Below, piece after piece: positions 9,376 to 15,042 of a stretch of 15,042 nt of DNA (position 1 is the stretch's first letter; each line of letters starts with the position of its first letter). The notes under the pieces are model-generated. The model did no database searches, was not told where the DNA came from, and saw nothing but the letters and a program-made list of their open reading frames with translations. Made by a program: the position numbers and the translations under genes. Origin of the DNA: Conidiobolus incongruus B7586 (Eukaryota; Entomophthoromycota; Entomophthoromycetes; Entomophthorales; Conidiobolaceae); the NCBI GenBank assembly GCA_000697335.1, contig JNEM01007737.1, positions 1 through 15,042 on the forward strand. Direction: 5' to 3'.

Positions 9376-9876
9376 ATGCTCTATTATTCTAACATTCACG
9401 ATCCTTTCTTCCATACCTTAGTTGATGTTTACAATCTACCTGCTCAACCTCATCATAAGCCCAAAAAATCACACATTACTCCCAATACCGATATCCTCGA
9501 GTCCAATAATGCATACAAAGTAAGAATTCAGCTACCTGGTGTACCAAAAGAGAATATTTCTATCGACTTCGAAGGCAATGCTCTAACAGTCGTAACCAAT
9601 GAACAAAAGCAAATATCCAAGAAAGTTGATGGTGAGGTGAGTGAAGAGCTCGAATCCACATCCAACACTGGCAATATCAATTCAAAGAATAAATCAACAG
9701 AAACTAATGAATTCAACACCCACCTCAAGGAAATTCCCTCTAAACCTTACAAGAAAGTGATTGAGTTCCCTACTGGTGTGGACTATGAAAAGATATCTGC
9801 AGATCATTCCGATGGTATATTAACTGTGATATTGCCTAAAGTAGCCAAAATTCAGAAGACTATCCAAATTGTATAA
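9376..9876 (+). CDS. Small heat-shock protein, Hsp20 / alpha-crystallin family
   Basis: This 166-residue chaperone belongs to the family of ATP-independent holdases that form oligomers and keep unfolding proteins soluble under heat stress. Residues 1-34 form a short N-terminal arm. The alpha-crystallin domain begins at about 35 (ITPNTDILES), runs through AYKVRIQLPGVPKENISIDF (47-65) and LTVV (70-73), is interrupted by a Ser/Asn/Thr/Glu-rich stretch (about 80-124), and resumes with KKVIEFP (126-132) and DGILTVILPK (146-155). The C-terminal IQI (163-165) is the I-x-I motif that docks on a neighbouring subunit. The ATG at 9376 has a purine at -3 and follows a heat-shock element and TATA box. No introns. 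The gene from codon 66 onward is duplicated almost exactly, inverted, at the right window edge, and a dead relative lies at 7756-8246. Confidence 0.95.
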   Translation: MLYYSNIHDPFFHTLVDVYNLPAQPHHKPKKSHITPNTDILESNNAYKVRIQLPGVPKENISIDFEGNALTVVTNEQKQISKKVDGEVSEELESTSNTGNINSKNKSTETNEFNTHLKEIPSKPYKKVIEFPTGVDYEKISADHSDGILTVILPKVAKIQKTIQIV

Positions 9877-9927
9877 TATCATGAATGGTGTACTGTACTA
9901 TATATACTTATGACTATAATTCATTAA
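9571..9927 (+). repeat. Left arm of a 357-bp near-identical inverted repeat
   Basis: Base 9571 corresponds to 15042 and base 9927 to 14686 on the opposite strand (positions sum to 24613). By direct comparison 356 of 357 bases agree; the one difference is A at 9667 against G in the other copy. The arm covers Hsp20 codons 66-166, the stop and 51 bp of 3' flank. Homology ends abruptly at 9927, at the start of the AATAAA signal. The true arm may be longer, because its partner is cut by the window edge. Confidence 0.95.
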
Positions 9928-9932
9928 ATAAA
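9927..9932 (+). terminator. Candidate poly(A) signal of the Hsp20 gene
   Basis: AATAAA 51 nt after the Hsp20 stop codon. The inverted duplicate loses similarity exactly here and has its own AATAAA a few bases further on. Confidence 0.5.
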
Positions 9933-10766
9933 TAATTAAATATAAATATCCTACATCTTTAATTTATTTTATATTCATTATTCATTTTTAATTATTAAAT
10001 TTAATTTTTTTAAATAAGACTTTGTAATGATGAGAATTTGAAATTTTATATATATTTTCAATTCAAAAATTACATTAGATTTAAATCACAATTCTTTCCA
10101 TATAACGAATATTTAGTACTAGCTAAAATATAAACATTTAATTATTTAATTATTTAATATCTTATGCAAAATTACAAAGTGAAATTTTATAGTTCTGATC
10201 ATATCCACTGAACGGTATTTTATATTTATTTTAATGACCTATATTCTTTTTGCATTATTATTTAAAATCATATTTATTAAGTATATTTTGTTTTTTTTTG
10301 TAGAAAAATCAAAAATAAAATATAATTTAATATTTTTAAGATTCACTAGCTGATTTTAATCTATTGTATTACTGATTCAGATTAATATCAATTTAAGTTT
10401 ATCGATTTTGCCGTTTATAGCTTGACAAAATTGATTGATAATGATCTACTGATATATTTGACTAGAACATATTGATAATCATCTATGAATTTTGAGATAT
10501 AGAAACATCAATTGAAATTTAATTTATTATATTTTGCTTGTTAGTTTAAATCATAGTAATATATCTAAAATTATTTAAAAAATTGATCAGATAAATACAT
10601 AAATTGAATGATGTCATCCCAGCCTAATAAACTTTTAAAATAGGTTATTAAATCACAATTGGCCAAGCATCCCACATGTTTTACCAAATCACCTGTAAAT
10701 ATATTAAAGTGTGGGTGTGAAGATTACTCAAATAGTATAAATTGAAATAATAGAAGTCAATTGATC
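9933..10766. other. Intergenic DNA and promoter region of the phosphoglycerate mutase gene
   Basis: The first 650 bp is featureless AT-rich DNA. The last 170 bp before the mutase start is richer in structure: an ATTGG (inverted CCAAT) at 10658-10662 and a CCCACA (10671-10676) / TGTGGG (10710-10715) inverted pair. A TATAAAT at 10736-10742 is only 24 bp before the ATG, probably too close to serve as its TATA box. These are candidates only. Confidence 0.35.
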
Positions 10767-12338
10767 ATGGTTGAATCTTTAGAAAATTCGAATAAAAGAG
10801 CTAAAATAATGCCTGAAATAAAAGAAAAAGTTTGTTTGGTAGTTATTGACGGTTGGGGTATTTCTCCCAACGAATCTAAGGAGGGTGATGCAATTCGTAA
10901 TGGTGAAACCCCCGTTATGGACGATTTAAGAGAAAACGGTCCCTATACTGAGATCTCCGCCCACGGTAGCGCTGTAGGTCTTCCTGACGGCCTTATGGGC
11001 AACTCTGAAGTCGGTCACCTAAATATTGGTGCTGGTCGTATTGTTTATCAAGATATCGTCCGCATTGATCTTGCTTTGAAGAAGAAGGAATTTGGAAATG
11101 TTGCTAACATTAAGAAAGCTTTCGAGCGTGCTAAATCAGGTAATGGTAGACTTCACTTATTAGGATTAGTTTCTGATGGTGGTGTTCACTCTCACATCAA
11201 CCATCTTTTGGGACTTTTGGAAGCTGCCAAGGAAGCCCAAGTTCCTGAAGTTTTCGTCCACTTCTTTGGTGACGGTCGTGATACTGCTCCCAAGTCTGCT
11301 ACTAAATATGCTAAAAATCTTTTGGAACACTTGGAAAAGAATCAATATGGATCTATTGGTGTTGTCGTTGGTAGATACTACGCCATGGACCGTGATAAGA
11401 GATGGGAACGTATCAAGGTTGCCATTGATGCTTTAACCTTGGGTGAAGCTGAACATACCTCTGACTTAATTAAGACTATTGAAGAAAGATACAGCAAGGA
11501 CGAAACTGATGAATTCCTTAAGCCCATTATTGTAAATAAGGAGGCTGTTATCAAGGATGACGACACTCTTTTATTCTTCAATTTTAGATCCGACAGAATG
11601 CGTCAGATCAACCAATGCCTAGGTCTTCCTGAACCTCCCTGTGACATACACGTTCCCAAGAACATCGATATTACTACCTTCACCAGATACAAGACCGATT
11701 TCCCCTTCCAAATTGCTTTCCCTCCCCAAACTATGGACAACGTTCTTGCTGAATGGCTTTCCAAGCAAGGTGCTAAGCAATGTCACATTGCTGAAACTGA
11801 AAAGTACGCTCACGTCACTTTCTTCTTCAATGGTGGCACTGAGGCTCAATTCGATAAAGAAGATCGTGATCTCATTGCTTCTCCTAAGGTCGCCACTTAC
11901 GATCTCAAGCCTGAGATGAGCGCTAAGGAAGTTGGTGACAAGGTTGCCGAACGCATTGCCGAAGGTAAATACGAATTCGTCATGTGCAATTTCGCTCCTC
12001 CCGATATGGTTGGTCACACTGGTAAGTACGAACCCGCCATCAAGGGTTGCGAAGCCACTGACAAAGCTATCGGTGTCATTTATGAAGCCTGTAAAAAGCA
12101 TGGATACATTCTTTTCGTTACTGCTGATCATGGTAATGCTGAAAAGATGATCTCTGAAGATGGTGGTCCTCACACTGCTCACACTACTGCCAAAGTTCCT
12201 TTCAGTATGAGTACTGATAAGTACAGCTTCAAAAAGGATGCCGAAGGTGCTCTCTGCGATGTTGCTCCCACGATTTTAGATGTCATGGGTCTCCCCATTC
12301 CTGAGGATATGGATGGTAAATCTTTAATCCAACATTAA
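10767..12338 (+). CDS. gpmI: 2,3-bisphosphoglycerate-independent phosphoglycerate mutase (EC 5.4.2.12)
   Basis: This 523-residue cytosolic glycolytic enzyme interconverts 3- and 2-phosphoglycerate through a phosphoserine, using two divalent metal ions (Mn2+ in well-studied relatives), and belongs to the alkaline phosphatase superfamily. Visible active-site pieces are DGWG (28-31, metal Asp28), NSEVGH with nucleophile Ser80, VHSH (His141), DGRD (169-172), the Arg-rich GRYYAMDRD (202-210), RSDR (274-277), EKYAHV (Lys346), PDMVGH (Asp413, His417), TADHGN (Asp454, His455) and HTAH (His472). Length matches the usual 510-520. The first ATG (10767) has A at -3 and G at +4; a second at 10809 would remove 14 AT-rich, unconserved residues and is a real alternative. 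Codon use in the body (AAG, GTC, GCC, CGT) is far more selected than in the neighbours, fitting high expression. No introns. Confidence 0.98.
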   Translation: MVESLENSNKRAKIMPEIKEKVCLVVIDGWGISPNESKEGDAIRNGETPVMDDLRENGPYTEISAHGSAVGLPDGLMGNSEVGHLNIGAGRIVYQDIVRIDLALKKKEFGNVANIKKAFERAKSGNGRLHLLGLVSDGGVHSHINHLLGLLEAAKEAQVPEVFVHFFGDGRDTAPKSATKYAKNLLEHLEKNQYGSIGVVVGRYYAMDRDKRWERIKVAIDALTLGEAEHTSDLIKTIEERYSKDETDEFLKPIIVNKEAVIKDDDTLLFFNFRSDRMRQINQCLGLPEPPCDIHVPKNIDITTFTRYKTDFPFQIAFPPQTMDNVLAEWLSKQGAKQCHIAETEKYAHVTFFFNGGTEAQFDKEDRDLIASPKVATYDLKPEMSAKEVGDKVAERIAEGKYEFVMCNFAPPDMVGHTGKYEPAIKGCEATDKAIGVIYEACKKHGYILFVTADHGNAEKMISEDGGPHTAHTTAKVPFSMSTDKYSFKKDAEGALCDVAPTILDVMGLPIPEDMDGKSLIQH

Positions 12339-12345
12339 ATCATTC

Positions 12346-12351
12346 AATAAA
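12346..12351 (+). terminator. Candidate poly(A) signal of the phosphoglycerate mutase gene
   Basis: AATAAA starts 8 nt after the TAA stop. The opposing PDX2 gene ends only 98 bp away, so the 3' ends of the two transcripts probably overlap. Confidence 0.45.
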
Positions 12352-12417
12352 TAATAATTAAAATATAATATCAATTGAATTTTATAATTATTAAGTTTAA
12401 GATGAAAATTGATTGGA

Positions 12418-12423
12418 TTTATT
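12418..12423 (-). terminator. Candidate poly(A) signal of PDX2
   Basis: TTTATT on the plus strand reads AATAAA on the minus strand, 14 nt past the PDX2 stop. It faces the mutase signal across a spacer of about 65 bp. Confidence 0.4.
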
Positions 12424-12436
12424 ATATTTAATTGAA

Positions 12437-13242
12437 TTAAGCAGATTGAGTTCTAATCATATGAACAAAATATTGATGCCACCTGTGGTCCTTTGTCAAT
12501 TCGGGATGGAAACTAGTAGCTAACAAATGATTTTGCTGAATAGCAACGACTAATTCATCTCCTAATTGGAAGCCTTTGTCTTCGCCATTCTTGTGGGGCT
12601 TGGATTGGACTTTAACGGTTGCCAAAACTTCAACGCTGGGGTCATTGATGCTTACAACTACTGGAGCTCTAATGAAGAAGCAATCAAATGGCTTGTTTTC
12701 GGGATCAACTTTTTCCAAAGCGGGAACCTTGATGTGAGCTTGGAATGATTCAACCTGACCACCGAATTGGTTGCGGTTAACAGTGATATGAAGTCCACCA
12801 ATCAATTCTTGACCTCCTTTTTTAACACGATTGGCTTCATCGGAAAGTAAGATCATACCAGCGCAAGTACCCTAAAATAATCCAAAATGATCAAAAACAG
12901 CCAAAAACCAATATCAATTAAGAAATTAAACATACCCAGGTAGGTTTGGTCTTGACGAATTCTCTCAAATCTTCCAATAGATCATTTCTTTGAGCGATCA
13001 ATGAAATAGCAGTAGATTCACCACCGGGTAAAACTAAGGCGTCAACATTCTTCAATTCTTCCTTTGTTCTTACCTCAACTGCTGTGACGTTGGGAAGTAA
13101 ATTGAATATGATAATATGCTCTCTGAAAGCGCCTTGCAAAGCTAATTGAAAAATATTTAATTGGTGCAATTGATCATTTAGTTATTAAATAATTACCTAA
13201 AACACCAATTCTGATAGGTTTGTCTAAAGTTTCAGTTACCAT
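12437..13242 (-). CDS. PDX2: PDX2 / SNO-type glutaminase subunit of pyridoxal 5'-phosphate synthase (three exons)
   Basis: This is the glutamine amidotransferase of de novo vitamin B6 synthesis: it frees ammonia from glutamine and channels it to the PDX1/SNZ synthase, which is not in this window. Exons are 13242-13197, 13141-12936 and 12871-12437 (46, 206 and 435 nt), giving 228 residues. Joining across the GT-AG introns restores GVLALQGAFREH at the first junction and TWGTCAGM at the second, both family hallmarks. The class I glutaminase triad is present: Cys87 in GTCAG, His206 and Glu208 in FHPELT. LPGGEST (53-59) and NRNQFGG further on are also typical. The ATG at 13242 has A at -3 and G at +4. 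Length fits plant and fungal PDX2. It converges on the mutase gene. Confidence 0.96.
12872..12935 (-). other. PDX2: PDX2 intron 2 (64 nt)
   Basis: The donor is GTATGT and the acceptor TTTTAG. It lies in phase 0 between the Trp84 codon and the GTCAG catalytic loop. Removing it rebuilds the conserved PTWGTCAGM sequence exactly. Confidence 0.93.
13142..13196 (-). other. PDX2: PDX2 intron 1 (55 nt)
   Basis: The donor is GTAATT and the acceptor AATTAG. It splits the Ala16 codon after its first base. Removing it joins MVTETLDKPIRIGVL to ALQGAFREH, giving the conserved PdxT start. It contains GGTGCAATTGATCATT (13163-13178), parts of which recur upstream of the gene. Confidence 0.93.
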
Positions 13243-13298
13243 TATTAAAATTTTATATTTTTAAAATTATTTCAAAAGATTAATGTATATGGTTAATA

Positions 13299-13305
13299 GT
13301 ATATA
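13299..13305 (-). promoter_or_regulatory. Weak candidate TATA box of PDX2
   Basis: TATATAC on the minus strand, 57 bp before the PDX2 ATG. Placement is sensible, but the match is imperfect and the surroundings are AT-rich. Confidence 0.25.
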
Positions 13306-13474
13306 ATAAATATTTACAACACAGTCTTTATCACTCTAACAAGATCCATACAAGCGAATTTATGGGTTGTGCACCATGTACCTTTGCACTAATTTGGGAA
13401 ATATTAAATTGTAGGTACCATTAGTGGAATTTGTAATTAGTTTCAAATGGTGCAATTGATTAATCAGATGCTCC

Positions 13475-13494
13475 AATTGATCATTGGATCAATT
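13475..13494. repeat. Perfect 8-bp inverted repeat upstream of PDX2
   Basis: AATTGATC (13475-13482), a 4-base loop ATTG, then GATCAATT (13487-13494). It lies about 230 bp upstream of the PDX2 start and could be a dimeric binding site, though short palindromes are common in this AT-rich DNA. Confidence 0.4.
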
Positions 13495-14675
13495 CTTAAG
13501 GTCTGGAATATTTGGTTTTAATCATGATATTTAAGAAGTTGCCTGAGTGTATGGACCCATTTTTATTGGTTTGATAATTTATCCTTAGCTGTTTATATTT
13601 AAAATCAAGTACTAATAAAAAAATTAACCAACTTGGGTCATTTCAAATTACTTTCAATTATAAGTATTAATATTTAAAGGGGCCATTTTGATAATAGTCA
13701 AAAAATACGAAAAAACCAAATAATTTCGATTATTATTTTTTAAACTATTGGTTATTTAAAATAACTAACAAAACATAATAATACTTTACATCGGGGCGAC
13801 ATTTTATATTTCAACACACCAACCATATTTGATCTTATATAGGGATGGGTTATAATACAAAGAATATAATCAATTTTTTGTATATTGAGTATATAATTGA
13901 AAATTCAACGATTATATTGTAAATAGAATTAGAAACTTGAATTCTCAATAAGAAATAAAATAGATTTTTAAAATGATTAAATTTATTAACATCCATTTGA
14001 TTAACTGATATCATTTATTTATAAATAGTATATTATTAGCCATTTTTAATATTATACAGCTTATACCAATTTATTGAATTGAATATTATGTTTTGTCAAT
14101 TCAACTTTAATTAAATTTATAATTAACATCAAATACCTATTGAAAATGTGTTTTTTCAGATACCTCATTTGTAAAATGATACATATTAAGACCATTGAAA
14201 AAAATAAGTTACTCTTAGATATTATATAATGAACTCTAAAATTTATTGAATATTTAACGATTATATTGCTACTACTTTGAATAATTAACTTATATTACAC
14301 CGAACAATACTGTTTTATAATTTTTACGAATAATTTGGATTTATGAATTTGGCATTCAATTAAATTTAGAGTTACTATTTTTTTCTAAAGTTATCAAAAA
14401 TATCAATCAAACATATTTTGCTGCACTTCAATTTATTGATAATTCTATTCCTTAAATTGCAAATATTTTAATTATATTGTTCAAAAAAACCTAAATAAAT
14501 TTGATCATGTATATTAAATAACTAATTTGTAAGATGATTTATGATATATTGATTCAAAAATGTTGTTACAATATAGATTATTGTAAATAATTCAAATCAA
14601 ATTAGAATTCATTTTTACAATATTGAACAGTATATATTCACTAAATGATGAAAAATCTTAGAAATTATAAGCGAT

Positions 14676-14681
14676 TTTATT
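14676..14681 (-). terminator. Candidate poly(A) signal of the right-hand Hsp20 copy
   Basis: AATAAA on the minus strand, 55 nt after the stop codon, just outside the end of the inverted repeat. It replaces the signal that the left copy has at 9927-9932, so both copies keep a poly(A) hexamer at nearly the same distance. Confidence 0.4.
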
Positions 14682-14685
14682 AGTA

Positions 14686-15042
14686 TTAATGAATTATAGT
14701 CATAAGTATATATAGTACAGTACACCATTCATGATATTATACAATTTGGATAGTCTTCTGAATTTTGGCTACTTTAGGCAATATCACAGTTAATATACCA
14801 TCGGAATGATCTGCAGATATCTTTTCATAGTCCACACCAGTAGGGAACTCAATCACTTTCTTGTAAGGTTTAGAGGGAATTTCCTTGAGGTGGGTGTTGA
14901 ATTCATTAGTTTCTGTTGATTTATTCTTTGAATTGATATTGCCAGCGTTGGATGTGGATTCGAGCTCTTCACTCACCTCACCATCAACTTTCTTGGATAT
15001 TTGCTTTTGTTCATTGGTTACGACTGTTAGAGCATTGCCTTC
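14686..15042 (-). repeat. Right arm of the 357-bp near-identical inverted repeat
   Basis: Mirror copy of 9571-9927, with 356 of 357 bases the same. It runs to the last base of the window, so its true extent and the far breakpoint are not visible. The two arms flank a 4,758-bp spacer that holds phosphoglycerate mutase and PDX2. Confidence 0.95.
14737..15042 (-). CDS. Hsp20 small heat-shock protein, second copy, cut by the window edge
   Basis: This is the C-terminal 101 residues (codons 66-166) of a second Hsp20 gene; the 5' part lies beyond the window, so its start, promoter and integrity are unknown. It retains the second half of the alpha-crystallin domain with DGILTVILPK and the C-terminal IQI motif. 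It differs from the left copy at one base, C at 14946 on the plus strand, which changes Thr98 (ACT) to Ala (GCT) inside the low-complexity linker. The frame is fully open over the visible part. It may be a true recent duplicate, a gene kept uniform by conversion, or an assembly product. Confidence 0.9.
   Translation of the reverse strand, partial: EGNALTVVTNEQKQISKKVDGEVSEELESTSNAGNINSKNKSTETNEFNTHLKEIPSKPYKKVIEFPTGVDYEKISADHSDGILTVILPKVAKIQKTIQIV

Larger units (their letters stand above)
13306..14685. other. Gene-free region between PDX2 and the right Hsp20 copy
   Basis: The first 250 bp upstream of PDX2 is less AT-rich and probably carries its promoter. The rest is AT-rich DNA without an open frame, RNA gene or clear mobile element. 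GGGGCGACATT at 13793-13803 exactly matches 1675-1685. Confidence 0.5.

Noticed and set aside
11619-12182. 187-codon antisense open frame within the mutase gene, plus smaller overlapping frames
   Set aside because: They overlap the conserved catalytic part of the mutase and arise from its codon bias; their translations resemble no family.
12872-13196. PDX2 as separate broken gene fragments
   Set aside because: Both gaps are proper GT-AG introns in matching phase, and removing them restores conserved sequence at both junctions.
9571-15042. Terminal inverted repeats of a DNA transposon carrying the mutase and PDX2
   Set aside because: The arms are parts of a host Hsp20 gene with its 3' flank. 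There is no transposase, no target-site duplication visible, and the spacer genes are ordinary housekeeping genes.
9571-15042. Double-stranded RNA source from the inverted Hsp20 copies
   Set aside because: The copies are tail to tail and each transcript has the same sense. Antisense RNA would need read-through across 4.7 kb and two other genes.
1-15042. CRISPR array, bacterial operon, riboswitch or retroelement
   Set aside because: No regularly spaced repeats, no ribosome binding sites, no TPP-type riboswitch conserved sequence in the PDX2 intron, and no reverse transcriptase, integrase or long terminal repeats were seen.

Overview
The window looks like nuclear DNA of a very AT-rich eukaryotic microbe, most likely an early-diverging (zygomycete-type) fungus. 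The evidence is an arrestin-fold trafficking adaptor with PY motifs, a plant/fungus-type PDX2 glutaminase interrupted by two short GT-AG introns (55 and 64 nt), eukaryotic tRNA genes with oligo-T terminators, a heat-shock element with a TATA box, AATAAA signals behind the genes, and good A-at-minus-3/G-at-plus-4 start contexts. The species cannot be fixed from the sequence alone. Intergenic DNA is extremely AT-rich; coding DNA is clearly less so.

Layout: 1-3260 is gene-free AT-rich DNA with a few short palindromes. 3356-4690 (minus) is an alpha-arrestin, with a TATA box and a perfect 11-bp hairpin upstream. 5270-6272 holds no intact gene but has a less AT-rich island with fragments that look like decayed coding sequence. 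7571-7642 (minus) is tRNA-Asp(GTC) and 8673-8746 (minus) is tRNA-Ile(AAT); between them lies a decayed Hsp20 gene (7756-8246). 9376-9876 (plus) is an intact Hsp20 small heat-shock gene driven by a textbook HSE plus TATA promoter. 10767-12338 (plus) is cofactor-independent phosphoglycerate mutase. 12437-13242 (minus) is PDX2 in three exons, convergent with the mutase and only 98 bp from it. 14737-15042 (minus) is the 3' part of another Hsp20 copy, cut by the window edge.

The main structural feature is the Hsp20 family. The last 357 bases of the window are an inverted copy of 9571-9927 with a single mismatch, so the mutase and PDX2 genes sit in a 4.76-kb spacer between near-identical inverted arms. 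With the decayed third copy between the tRNA genes, this indicates repeated duplication and loss of one heat-shock gene, at least one round being very recent. The window may end inside the repeat because an assembly broke there. The metabolic genes (glycolysis and pyridoxal-phosphate synthesis) have no evident functional link with each other or with the Hsp20 copies. I found no convincing novel multi-gene system.
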